Origin: Bermanella sp. WJH001
GTDB lineage: Bacteria; Pseudomonadota; Gammaproteobacteria; Pseudomonadales; Oceanobacteraceae
NCBI RefSeq assembly: GCF_030070105.1
Contig: NZ_JASJOO010000002.1
Location: 1,488,001-1,552,000, forward strand
Direction of reading: 5' to 3'
DNA: 64,000 bases
The notes beneath the pieces are model-generated. The model was not told the origin of the DNA, ran no database searches, and worked only from the letters and a program-made list of their open reading frames with translations. Below are positions 17,780 to 26,826 of the stretch, in pieces (positions within the stretch are counted from its first letter, which is position 1; the number at the start of each line of letters is the position of its first letter). A program made the position numbers and the translations under genes.

Positions 17780-19438
17780 ATGTCAAATGCCTATCAAGAT
17801 GCAAGGCCAAATAATAATGGCCAATACTCAGGAGGGGGGGATATTCAAGACTGGAACCCCGAAGATAATACATTTTGGGAAAGTACCGGGAAAAAAGTAG
17901 CGGGCCGTAATTTATGGATTTCCATCCCTAGTCTACTTTGTGGTTTTGCAGTCTGGCTGTACTGGGGAATTATCACAGTACAAATGCTCAATCTTGGCTT
18001 TCCCTTTGCTAAGTCTGAACTATTCACATTAATGGCCATTGCAGGCCTAACTGGTGCAACCTTACGCATACCAAGTAGTTTCTTCATTCGCCCATTTGGC
18101 GGACGAAATGCCATTTTCTTCACCACTGCATTGCTGATGATTCCCGCAGTGGGTACTGGTTTTGCGCTACAGGATATGAATACGCCATTATGGGTGTTTC
18201 AACTTCTAGCATTATTATCAGGCTTAGGCGGTGGTAACTTTGCATCTTCAATGTCTAATATTAATTTTTTCTATCCTAAAAGCCAGCAAGGTTTGGCGCT
18301 TGGTTTAAATGCGGGTCTAGGTAACTTTGGTGTGACCAGCATGCAGATCATCGTTCCGCTCTTTATGACATTTGCTATCTTTGGTGGTGAGCCAATGGTA
18401 CTGGAAAACACCTCTGGTACTTTGATTGGTAAAATTCCTGCCGGAACGGATTCTTACATTCATAATGCGGGTTTTGTTTGGTTGCTTTTATTAGTGCCTC
18501 TAGCATTTGCTGGCTGGTTTGGCTTGAACAATTTACGCACACAAGATGTGAGCCCAAATATTCCTAGCCCATTAGGAGCATTTGCTGGCATGACCGGTAT
18601 GCTCGGCATTGGTTTTGTCACTGCTATTTTTGGTTTATGGTTGTTACTGCCTGAAAATGTAAATGGCTCTGGTTTTGGTGTACCAAAAGAAATTGTACTG
18701 TTGATCGTTATTGCCTCAACTGTATTTTTGTTGAAAAAGATTCCTGGGCAAATAGGCCAATCCCTTGATCGTCAATATAAAATCTTTAATAACAAACATA
18801 CTTGGGTAATGAGTGTAATTTACACCATGACTTTCGGTTCGTTTATCGGCTTTGCCGCATCATTCCCATTATCTATTAAAGTGATCTTTGGCTATCAACA
18901 CATTATGGTTGACGGTGTTATGACCCATAACACAATCAACGCAAATGGCCCAAGTGCGCTTATGTATGCTTGGATGGGACCGTTCATTGGTGCACTGATT
19001 CGCCCAGTAGGTGGTTGGATTGCCGATAAGGTAGGTGGTGCACTGGTTACACAAATTTGTGCAGCTGTGATGGTAGCCGCAGCGCTTGGGGTTGCTTATT
19101 ACATGCAAGCGGCCTATCAATCAGCCACACCTGAAGAATATTTTGTTGAATTCTTCCTATTATTCTTAGCCTTGTTTGCCGCAACTGGTATCGGTAATGG
19201 TTCTACTTTCCGTACTATCGCCATGGTATTTAACAAAGAGCAAGCCGGCCCTGTCCTTGGCTGGACCTCAGCAGTAGCTGCATACGGTGCGTTCTATATC
19301 CCTAAAGTACTTGGCGAACAAATTAAATTAACTACCCCTGAGTATGCACTGGTTGGCTTTGCCGTATTCTATGCTGTTTGCTTGGTGGTAAACTGGTTCT
19401 TCTACTTACGCAAAAATGGCGAGTTTTATAATCCTTAA
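17780..19438 (+). CDS. narK: NarK nitrate/nitrite transporter
   Basis: 552 residues from ATG 17780, which follows a near-ideal ribosome site AGGAGGTGA. The TTG-type upstream extension to 17723 is rejected on that ground. Twelve membrane helices, with nitrate signatures GLGGGNFASSMSNINFFYPKSQQGLALGLNAGLGNFGVTSMQ and a second copy near GNGSTFRTIAMVFNKEQAGPVLGWTSAVAAYGAF. Large extracytoplasmic loops make it longer than E. coli NarK (about 463). The likely role is nitrate import or nitrate/nitrite exchange feeding NarG. Confidence 0.93.
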   Translation: MSNAYQDARPNNNGQYSGGGDIQDWNPEDNTFWESTGKKVAGRNLWISIPSLLCGFAVWLYWGIITVQMLNLGFPFAKSELFTLMAIAGLTGATLRIPSSFFIRPFGGRNAIFFTTALLMIPAVGTGFALQDMNTPLWVFQLLALLSGLGGGNFASSMSNINFFYPKSQQGLALGLNAGLGNFGVTSMQIIVPLFMTFAIFGGEPMVLENTSGTLIGKIPAGTDSYIHNAGFVWLLLLVPLAFAGWFGLNNLRTQDVSPNIPSPLGAFAGMTGMLGIGFVTAIFGLWLLLPENVNGSGFGVPKEIVLLIVIASTVFLLKKIPGQIGQSLDRQYKIFNNKHTWVMSVIYTMTFGSFIGFAASFPLSIKVIFGYQHIMVDGVMTHNTINANGPSALMYAWMGPFIGALIRPVGGWIADKVGGALVTQICAAVMVAAALGVAYYMQAAYQSATPEEYFVEFFLLFLALFAATGIGNGSTFRTIAMVFNKEQAGPVLGWTSAVAAYGAFYIPKVLGEQIKLTTPEYALVGFAVFYAVCLVVNWFFYLRKNGEFYNP

Positions 19439-19477
19439 TTGTGATTACTCGTTATAATATTCCGTATTAACTGACCT

Positions 19478-19507
19478 AAAAAACCGATTCATGTGAATCG
19501 GTTTTTT
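19478..19507. terminator. Strong bidirectional terminator after narK
   Basis: AAAAAACCGATTC, loop ATGT, GAATCGGTTTTTT: a 13-bp perfect stem with poly-A and poly-T flanks, working in both directions. Confidence 0.93.
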
Positions 19508-19888
19508 ATTTCAAACAACATGCAAATAATCATTGGCTAAATCAACGCTAATAGGTGCCTTTATCTAGTCATTAACATTTCTTTTTCCACGATTGCCTCA
19601 TCTTAAAAACGCTCTTTCGAAAAATTAATATACAAACAACTAAACGCCAACACACTCAAGCGGTGACAATTTCATTTTATCAAACGCAAACGAATGAGTA
19701 ATACCTCATTAGCAGTGGCACACGAACAATCTGATTAACAACTACAGGCAGGCTCACTTACTATTGATTGCATCTGCTTAACTGACTGCTTAGCAAACTA
19801 GCAACAAGGCTATTATTAAGGAAGGGGCATTCCTATCCACATTTATAAGATGCTATCTGGCTACTATAAAACATGACGTTGAACCGTA
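19508..19888. other. Intergenic stretch without a recognisable gene
   Basis: 381 bp between the narK terminator and the end of the CopD-like gene. The only element I see is AATGAG/CTCATT at 19693-19710, whose core holds a NarL heptamer (ATGAGTA) and a near-heptamer (TACCTCA) in back-to-back orientation. No gene is oriented to use it. No open frame with a ribosome site was found. Confidence 0.4.
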
Positions 19889-20332
19889 TCAGTACAACCA
19901 GCCGGTTCTAACCGACACTCCAACCACCACAAATAAAATAGATAATAATGTCACCGGAATAATATGCGCAGCCATGTCAACTAAGTTATCTTTGGATAAC
20001 TTAGGTATCACCCTAAACCGTGCATCCAAAGCAAATATAAAGGTCAAAAGCAGTAGACCCAGTTTTGCCATAATGATATGCGCCAAAGGGTGTGAAAGAT
20101 CGAACCACGCACTCACATCAGGCAACAAAGCGTATGCCATATATAAGCCCGTTAGAATCTGAATAATTAATGCAGGCATGCCAATTTTCTCATACACAGA
20201 TTCGAACTGGATCAATTTTTCAGGGGCCTGCTCACGTAATACTTGAGGTAAAATCACAACAGATAAAACGATATGCCCTCCAGTCCAAATCGTGGCCGCC
20301 AAAACATGCAACAACAATATAAAATTATACAT
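19889..20332 (-). CDS. CopD-like integral membrane protein
   Basis: About 147 residues from ATG 20332, chosen because GGGGAAGG lies just upstream; ATG 20344 lacks a ribosome site. Four membrane helices. The N-terminal LHVLAATIWTGGHIVLSVVILP carries the His and Trp-x-Gly-Gly-His pattern of the CopD/DUF2269 membrane family, which may bind haem or copper. It is last in the narX-CBS-CopD group, though a terminator lies before it. A role in respiration or copper handling is possible; the exact function is unknown. Confidence 0.65.
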   Translation of the reverse strand: MYNFILLLHVLAATIWTGGHIVLSVVILPQVLREQAPEKLIQFESVYEKIGMPALIIQILTGLYMAYALLPDVSAWFDLSHPLAHIIMAKLGLLLLTFIFALDARFRVIPKLSKDNLVDMAAHIIPVTLLSILFVVVGVSVRTGWLY

Positions 20333-20352
20333 ACCCTTCCCCATTTAACTTA

Positions 20353-20380
20353 TAAAAAAATACCCAGTTATAACTGGGCA
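20353..20380 (-). terminator. Terminator between the CBS and CopD-like genes
   Basis: CCCAGTTATAACTGGG (20363-20378) is a perfect palindrome followed on the minus strand by TATTTTTTT. It would end the CBS transcript. Confidence 0.82.
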
Positions 20381-20407
20381 TTTAAGTGACAAGCATCTGT
20401 AATGATT

Positions 20408-20893
20408 TCAACTTAGCTGACTGACAACTTTAAGCATATTATTAGTGGATATGACACCAGACATAATACCGTTCTTAGTTACAAAGATGCGACGAATTCC
20501 TGATTCAAGCATGGTTTTTGCCACATCAACAATTAAAGTATCTTCGTCAATCTGAACTACTTTGGGTGTCATCACTTTATTGACCGTGCAATTTTCATCT
20601 GCTTTAGCTGATAGGCTGAGCATGGTCTTTTCATCGTAGTTCATACCAACAAATTCATCATATATATCTTTGAGGATCTGTGACTTCTCGGTATCACTTT
20701 TTCCTTCAAAATTAACAAGATCAGTCGCGGTTACCACACCAACTAGGCTATGGTCACTGGCAATTACCGGCGCACCTGAAATTTTGTTTTTTATAAAAAA
20801 AGTTGATAAACGTTTAACTGACCAGCCCTCATAGGCCATCAACACGTCTTTCGTCATTATCTCTTTTGCTGTTAACAATGCAGTATTATTCAC
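20408..20893 (-). CDS. Tandem CBS-domain protein
   Basis: 161 residues with two CBS motifs (about 10-60 and 100-158: AKEIMTKDVLMAYEGWSVKRL, GAPVIASDHSLVGVVTATDL; VNKVMTPKVVQIDEDTLIVDVAKTMLESGIRRIFVTKNGIMSGVIST). CBS pairs bind adenosine nucleotides and act as energy or redox switches. It sits 95 bp after narX in the same direction, so it may be co-expressed with the nitrate sensor. The partner is unknown. Confidence 0.85.
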   Translation of the reverse strand: MNNTALLTAKEIMTKDVLMAYEGWSVKRLSTFFIKNKISGAPVIASDHSLVGVVTATDLVNFEGKSDTEKSQILKDIYDEFVGMNYDEKTMLSLSAKADENCTVNKVMTPKVVQIDEDTLIVDVAKTMLESGIRRIFVTKNGIMSGVISTNNMLKVVSQLS

Positions 20894-20988
20894 GGTACTA
20901 CTCCCCTTTTATGGTAGCGACGGTTAACTCACAACAAGCACATTAAAATAAAACCCAATTCAATCGTCATATTTGTTTTTATAGAGCG

Positions 20989-22839
20989 TTACGGGGCCAG
21001 CTCATGTGGGTGGAACTGCATTTCTACGCATGTTCCCCCTTTATCTTGACGATAAAGTTTTAGTGCACCATTAAGATGCTTGCTGCGTTCTTTCATAATG
21101 GCCAGGCCATAGTGATTCATTTTTTCCGGGTCATCCGGAATACCAATGCCATCATCACATACACGTAATGTGACATGATTATTTTCACAAAACAAATCTA
21201 ATTCAACTTTTTTCCCCTTCGAATGATGCACTGCATTTTGCAGTGATTCTTTTGCTACTTGTAGCAAATGGATTTCTTCATTCGGCGAAAGAGGGATCGA
21301 ATCAATGTCAAATTTAAGTTCAATTTTCATATCACTTCTGGATTGCATTTTTTCAACCGTATCAAGTAACGCACCTTTTAAACCTGTGCCATCGATTTGC
21401 AAACGAAACGTTGAAAGTAGTTCACGTAACTGCCGATAGGCTGATGATAAACCTTCTCTTATTTCATCCATAAGTTCTTGAAATAATTCCGCTTCAGCAC
21501 CTTTGTCATAAGCTTTTTGTAGGCGTGTAACCTGTATTTTTAAATATGATAAAGATTGCGCCAATGAATCATGTAGCTCACGGGCAATAATGGTGCGTTC
21601 ATTCAACAGCGATACACGTCGCTCTTGATTTTCTTGGTTGCGTAAACTAAGTGCTACCGATATTTGATCCGCAACAGATTGCAGTAATTGATGCTGCCAA
21701 GACTCTAATGCCTGACTAAACGGTACTCTCACTACAAGCACACCAAAATTTTGTTCATCTTGTACAAGTGGAAATTTAATTTCATAACCTGTATTGGCTT
21801 GTGTAATAAAACAACTGTCCCCCTTACACGCCTCACAATGAACACCTTCACAATTTTGCCGATTAGGCGCATCCTCAAGTGACATCATATGAATATATGG
21901 CACGACCGATTCCGGTGTACTTAAACATAAATCCATGTCTTTAAGTCCGGTTAGAAATGAAACTTCATCTAGTACAGGTTGAAAATCGTAGTCAAAATCG
22001 GGCTCATTAATACTTCTGGCTGTTTTAAACAAAAATATTAGTGCATCATTACTGCGTTTTAATTCTCTTGTTTTAACATCCACTGCTGATTCTAAGTCGT
22101 CATAAACCTTACTTAAATTTTCGCTCATTGCATTAAATGCACCGGCTAGGACACCCAGTTCATCCTTGCTATTTAATTCTATTTTTTCTCCCAGATTCCC
22201 ATCTTTTATTTTAATGGCTAACTCTGTAAGTAATGTGAGTGGTTGCTCTATGTGTACATACACATTGGTCATGGCCACATAAACCAAAATCAATGTCATA
22301 AATAGCGCACACACCTGTATGATACGAAGCCACTCAATTTTAGCTTCTGCCTCTTTCTGATATTCAAATACCAGTGCGTCAATCTTGGCAACAAATGATT
22401 CAATGTAGCTGATTAAAATTTCTTTGGATTGGGCATTCGTTGAAAATGATTCAAATTTTGGTCGCACATGTGAAAACCAATCAGTTTCAACTGACTTATA
22501 CAATAACGTTAGGTGATCATTCGATTCACGATCAAATTGATTGGTTAATACTGGATTTTTTAGAATTTTTTCAAAACTATCTAATCTTTCTTGTTCGATA
22601 CTGTGAATGGCATTGTCTTCATCTTGTACTAATGCATTGGCGAGCATCATATAACTATGCTGGCGCATTGAGCCTGATAGGTTAATCGCCGCGGCATCGC
22701 TGTCCGCCATTTCAGAAATAATAAATGACGAGAACATGGTTAGTATTGCCAATGCGGTCATAGCCGTTAGCATTGCTCCGATACGAAATACGACCGAATT
22801 TTTAATCTTTACAAACATACCTGAATTCATTTTATCCAC
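20989..22839 (-). CDS. narX: NarX, nitrate/nitrite sensor histidine kinase
   Basis: 616 residues. Membrane helices at about 18-41 and 173-193 bracket a periplasmic domain that starts with the nitrate-binding P-box (AAAINLSGSMRQHSYMM, about 49-65, with Arg59). A HAMP domain (about 195-250) and a central region with a Cys cluster (CEGVHCEACKGDSC, about 330-343) follow. Then HisKA_3 with phospho-accepting His423 (ARELHDSLAQSL) and an ATPase domain (NAVHHSKG, DDGIGIP). It phosphorylates NarL. The divergent start lies 233 bp from narG. Confidence 0.93.
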   Translation of the reverse strand: MDKMNSGMFVKIKNSVVFRIGAMLTAMTALAILTMFSSFIISEMADSDAAAINLSGSMRQHSYMMLANALVQDEDNAIHSIEQERLDSFEKILKNPVLTNQFDRESNDHLTLLYKSVETDWFSHVRPKFESFSTNAQSKEILISYIESFVAKIDALVFEYQKEAEAKIEWLRIIQVCALFMTLILVYVAMTNVYVHIEQPLTLLTELAIKIKDGNLGEKIELNSKDELGVLAGAFNAMSENLSKVYDDLESAVDVKTRELKRSNDALIFLFKTARSINEPDFDYDFQPVLDEVSFLTGLKDMDLCLSTPESVVPYIHMMSLEDAPNRQNCEGVHCEACKGDSCFITQANTGYEIKFPLVQDEQNFGVLVVRVPFSQALESWQHQLLQSVADQISVALSLRNQENQERRVSLLNERTIIARELHDSLAQSLSYLKIQVTRLQKAYDKGAEAELFQELMDEIREGLSSAYRQLRELLSTFRLQIDGTGLKGALLDTVEKMQSRSDMKIELKFDIDSIPLSPNEEIHLLQVAKESLQNAVHHSKGKKVELDLFCENNHVTLRVCDDGIGIPDDPEKMNHYGLAIMKERSKHLNGALKLYRQDKGGTCVEMQFHPHELAP

Positions 22840-22910
22840 GATCTATTTATTCTACCTGCTTATTCTGACTTTATAGGCACTAAATTCAAAACCTTAAGGG
22901 TTAAACGCCC

Positions 22911-22926
22911 TACTCACTTATAGGTA
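22911..22926. promoter_or_regulatory. NarL 7-2-7 heptamer pair upstream of narG
   Basis: TACTCAC-TT-ATAGGTA: the right heptamer is perfect and the left has one mismatch. Its centre is about 52 bp upstream of the FNR box centre, i.e. near -93 of the predicted narG start. It also lies about 80 bp from the narX start. Confidence 0.75.
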
Positions 22927-22963
22927 GAAGGCATCCTCCTAACGCAGTGGTTAACCTTCGACC

Positions 22964-23006
22964 TTGACCTACATCAACTATAGCCTGCATTTAATACCTC
23001 TATAGT
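22964..23006 (+). promoter_or_regulatory. Predicted FNR/Anr-dependent narG promoter
   Basis: FNR box TTGACCTACATCAA (22964-22977, one mismatch) followed by a -10-like TATAGT at 23001-23006. Transcription start near 23012 puts the box centre at -41.5, the class II activator position. There is no -35-like hexamer, as expected. Confidence 0.78.
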
Positions 23007-23072
23007 CTCTTCGGAACATAAATTAATTGTCATTTTGCCCACTTAAGAAGAGCAAAAGATTAAGGAGAGAGT

Positions 23073-26000
23073 ATGAGTCAATTTCTCGATCGACTTCAGT
23101 TTTTTAAACGCAAGCTAGGTGAGTTTGCTGATGGTCACGGTACCACCACAAACGAAGATCGCTCATGGGAAGACGGTTACCGTAAGCGCTGGCAGCACGA
23201 TAAAGTCGTACGCTCCACTCACGGCGTAAACTGTACGGGTTCATGTAGCTGGAAAGTCTATGTTAAAGACGGTTTGATCACTTGGGAAACCCAGCAAACG
23301 GATTACCCTCGCACCCGTCCAGACTTACCTAACCACGAACCTCGTGGCTGCCCACGTGGTGCCAGTTACTCTTGGTATGTTTACAGCGCAAACCGTTTGA
23401 AATATCCAAAAGTACGCAAGTCACTGATTAAACTTTATCGCGAAGCAAAATTACAACATCAAGATCCTGTTGATGCTTGGGCGTCCATTGTTTCAGACCC
23501 TGCTAAAACTAAGCAGTACAAAGAAAGCCGTGGTATGGGTGGCTTTGTTCGCGCAGACTGGAACGAAGTAAACGAAATCATCGCCGCGGCCAATGTATAC
23601 ACCGCAAAAACATACGGCCCCGACCGTATTACTGGTTTCTCTCCAATTCCTGCTATGTCTATGGTGTCCTATGCAGCCGGAGCCCGCTACCTATCTTTAA
23701 TCGGTGGTAACTGCCTTAGCTTCTACGATTGGTACTGTGATTTACCGCCAGCCTCTCCTCAAATTTGGGGTGAGCAAACTGACGTTCCTGAATCAGCTGA
23801 CTGGTATAACTCTAATTACATTATTGTTTGGGGTTCTAACGTGCCTCAAACCCGTACCCCTGATGCCCACTTCTTAACCGAAGCGCGTTATAAAGGAACG
23901 AAAACCTGTGTTATTACATCCGACTACTCAGAAGCCTCTAAATTTGGTGACAACTGGTTAGCACCAAAACAAGGTACCGATGCAGCCCTAGCCATGGCAT
24001 TTGGCCATGTGATTATTAAAGAATTCCATGTAGATAAACAAAGTGATTATTTCACTCAATACCTACGTGAAAAATCAGATATGCCTAACCTTGTGATTCT
24101 TGATAAAGATGGTGACAAGTATTCACAAGGTCGTTTTTTACGCGCAGCAGATTTAGCTGACAACCTTGGTGAAGACAATAACCCTGAATGGAAAACCATT
24201 GGCATCAATGAAGACAATGGTCAATTGGTTTCACCAAATGGCTCCATCGGTTATCGCTGGGGTGAAAAAGGCAAATGGAATACATTGCAGCTAGACGGTA
24301 AAACCGGCGAAGACATCAAACTTAAATTAAGTTTAAAAGAAGGCCATGACGAAATCGTCTCTGTTGGCTTCCCTTACTTTGCCACCGCTAAAAATGAGCA
24401 TGAGCACAAGTACTACGATCACACAGAACACGACGAAATATTGCAACGCAACATTCCTGCAAAACGCATCACGTTAGCCAATGGTGAAGAAGCTCTGGTG
24501 ACCACAGTATTCGACTTAACGGTTGCCAACTACGGTGTGGATAATGGCTACGGCGGTGAAAATGTCGCTAAGTCTTATGAAGACGATGTGCCTTACACTC
24601 CTGCATGGCAAGAGCGTGTAACCGGCGTTGATCCAAAACTGGTGATTCAGGTTGCTCGTGAGTTTGCTAACACCGCAGATAAAACCCGTGGTCGCTCCAT
24701 GGTGATTGTAGGCGCTGCATTAAACCACTGGTATCACATGGACATGAACTATCGCGGCCTAATCAACATGCTTATGTTGTGTGGTTGTATTGGTCAGTCT
24801 GGTGGTGGTTGGGCTCACTATGTTGGTCAGGAAAAACTGCGTCCACAAACTGGCTGGCAGCCATTGGCATTTGGTTTGGATTGGCAAAAACCACCTCGCC
24901 ACATGAACGGCACGTCTTTCTTTTATAACCATGCAAACCAATGGCGTTATGAAAAACTGTCGATGCAGGAAGTCATTTCACCTATGGCTAATAAAGAAAA
25001 ATGGACAGGCTCTATTATCGACTTTAATACTCGCGCTGAGCGTATGGGCTGGTTACCGTCTGCACCTCAACTTGGTATGAACCCTCTTAATCTTTGCAAA
25101 GATGCCGAGAAAGCGGGAATGTCACCACAAGATTACACCGTTCAACAATTGAAATCTGGTGATCTGCAGTTTGCATGTGAAGACCCAGACAACCCACAAA
25201 ACTTTCCACGAAACATGTTCATTTGGCGTTCAAACCTATTGGGCTCATCAGGTAAAGGCCATGAATACATGTTACGCCATTTGCTAGGCACCAAACATGG
25301 CTTAATGGGTAAAGACCTGGGTGAATCTAACGATGTGAAACCTGAAGACGTTAAATGGCATGACGCCCCAGCAGAGGGCAAATTGGATTTATTGGTGACA
25401 CTAGACTTCCGTATGTCCACTACGTGTTTGTATTCAGACATCGTTTTACCAACTGCCACCTGGTATGAAAAAGACGACATGAACACGTCTGACATGCACC
25501 CATTTATTCACCCTCTATCTAAAGCAGCAGACCCTGCTTGGGAAGCACGATCTGATTGGGATATTTTTAAAGGCATCGCCAAACAGTTCTCCAAAGCATG
25601 TGAAGGTCACTTAGGTGTTGAAAAAGACCTCGTAACTCTTCCAACTTTGCACGACACACCCGCTGAATTGGCCATGCCATATGGTGAAGTGAAGCAATGG
25701 TGGAAAGGTGAATGTGAATTGATCCCAGGTCGTACCGCTCCAAGCATGATCGTAGTTGAGCGTCACTACCCAGACACATATGAGCGCTTTACTTCTATTG
25801 GTCCACTACTGGATCAACAAGGTAATGGCGGCAAGGGGATTTCTTGGAACACTGACGATGAGATCGCCCTACTAGGCCAACTAAATTACAAAAAATTAGA
25901 TGGTCCAGCAAAAGGTCGACCAAACATTGAAAGCGCCATTGATGCTGCGGAAATGATTTTAACCCTTGCCCCAGAAACCAATGGTGCAGTGGCAGTGAAA

Positions 26001-26825
26001 GCATGGGAAGCACTGGGCGAGTTTACCGGCATTGACCACACCCACTTAGCCAAACCTAAACAAGAAGAAAAAATTCGCTTCCGCGATATTCAAGCGCAAC
26101 CGCGTAAAATTATTTCTTCGCCAACATGGTCAGGCTTAGAAGACGAACACGTGTCTTATAACGCAGGTTACACCAACGTGCATGAAGACATTCCTTGGAG
26201 AACCCTAACCGGTCGCCAACAGTTCTACATGGATCACGAATGGATGCGTGACTTTGGTGAAAACCATGTGTCGTATAAGCCACCAATTAATTTAAAAACT
26301 GTTCAGCCAATCATGAACAAAAAATCAAACGGCAATAAAGAGATCGTATTGAACTGGATTACGCCTCACCAAAAATGGGGCATTCACTCAACTTACTCAG
26401 ACAACCTTTTGATGCTAACGCTATCACGCGGAGGCCCAATTGTATGGATCAGCGAAATCGATGCACAAAAAGCCGGCATTGAAGACAATGATTGGATCGA
26501 AATATTTAACGTCAACGGTGCAGTCGCTGCCCGTGCGGTTGTATCACAACGGGTACCGGAAGGCATGAGCATGATGTATCACGCTCAAGAACGTATCGTG
26601 AACGTACCAGGTGCTGAAACCACACAAACCCGCGGTGGTATACACAACTCAGTAACCCGTGCAGTGATGAAACCAACTCACATGATTGGTGGTTACGCAC
26701 AGCAATCTTACGGCTTTAACTACTACGGCACCGTAGGTTGTAACCGCGACGAATTCGTAGTGGTACGTAAGATGAGCAAAATTGATTGGTTAGATGGCGA
26801 AGAGAATAAGGCAGAGGAGAAGTAA
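23073..26825 (+). CDS. narG: NarG, respiratory nitrate reductase alpha subunit
   Basis: 1250 residues, standard length. Cytoplasmic catalytic subunit that reduces nitrate to nitrite at a Mo-bis-MGD centre. The FS0 [4Fe-4S] ligands are at His50, Cys54 and Cys58 (THGVNCTGSCSW) with a fourth Cys near 93 (GCPRG). The Mo-ligand Asp lies in the YDWYCDLPPASPQIWGEQTD segment. No Tat signal is evident beyond the N-terminal RRxxxFL-like remnant usual for NarG. It starts the narGHJI operon behind AAGGAGAG. Confidence 0.96.
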   Translation: MSQFLDRLQFFKRKLGEFADGHGTTTNEDRSWEDGYRKRWQHDKVVRSTHGVNCTGSCSWKVYVKDGLITWETQQTDYPRTRPDLPNHEPRGCPRGASYSWYVYSANRLKYPKVRKSLIKLYREAKLQHQDPVDAWASIVSDPAKTKQYKESRGMGGFVRADWNEVNEIIAAANVYTAKTYGPDRITGFSPIPAMSMVSYAAGARYLSLIGGNCLSFYDWYCDLPPASPQIWGEQTDVPESADWYNSNYIIVWGSNVPQTRTPDAHFLTEARYKGTKTCVITSDYSEASKFGDNWLAPKQGTDAALAMAFGHVIIKEFHVDKQSDYFTQYLREKSDMPNLVILDKDGDKYSQGRFLRAADLADNLGEDNNPEWKTIGINEDNGQLVSPNGSIGYRWGEKGKWNTLQLDGKTGEDIKLKLSLKEGHDEIVSVGFPYFATAKNEHEHKYYDHTEHDEILQRNIPAKRITLANGEEALVTTVFDLTVANYGVDNGYGGENVAKSYEDDVPYTPAWQERVTGVDPKLVIQVAREFANTADKTRGRSMVIVGAALNHWYHMDMNYRGLINMLMLCGCIGQSGGGWAHYVGQEKLRPQTGWQPLAFGLDWQKPPRHMNGTSFFYNHANQWRYEKLSMQEVISPMANKEKWTGSIIDFNTRAERMGWLPSAPQLGMNPLNLCKDAEKAGMSPQDYTVQQLKSGDLQFACEDPDNPQNFPRNMFIWRSNLLGSSGKGHEYMLRHLLGTKHGLMGKDLGESNDVKPEDVKWHDAPAEGKLDLLVTLDFRMSTTCLYSDIVLPTATWYEKDDMNTSDMHPFIHPLSKAADPAWEARSDWDIFKGIAKQFSKACEGHLGVEKDLVTLPTLHDTPAELAMPYGEVKQWWKGECELIPGRTAPSMIVVERHYPDTYERFTSIGPLLDQQGNGGKGISWNTDDEIALLGQLNYKKLDGPAKGRPNIESAIDAAEMILTLAPETNGAVAVKAWEALGEFTGIDHTHLAKPKQEEKIRFRDIQAQPRKIISSPTWSGLEDEHVSYNAGYTNVHEDIPWRTLTGRQQFYMDHEWMRDFGENHVSYKPPINLKTVQPIMNKKSNGNKEIVLNWITPHQKWGIHSTYSDNLLMLTLSRGGPIVWISEIDAQKAGIEDNDWIEIFNVNGAVAARAVVSQRVPEGMSMMYHAQERIVNVPGAETTQTRGGIHNSVTRAVMKPTHMIGGYAQQSYGFNYYGTVGCNRDEFVVVRKMSKIDWLDGEENKAEEK

Positions 26826-26826
26826 T

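Noticed and set aside
19693-19710. NarL site after narK
   Set aside because: Heptamers are in back-to-back order and no gene start follows in either direction; may be chance.
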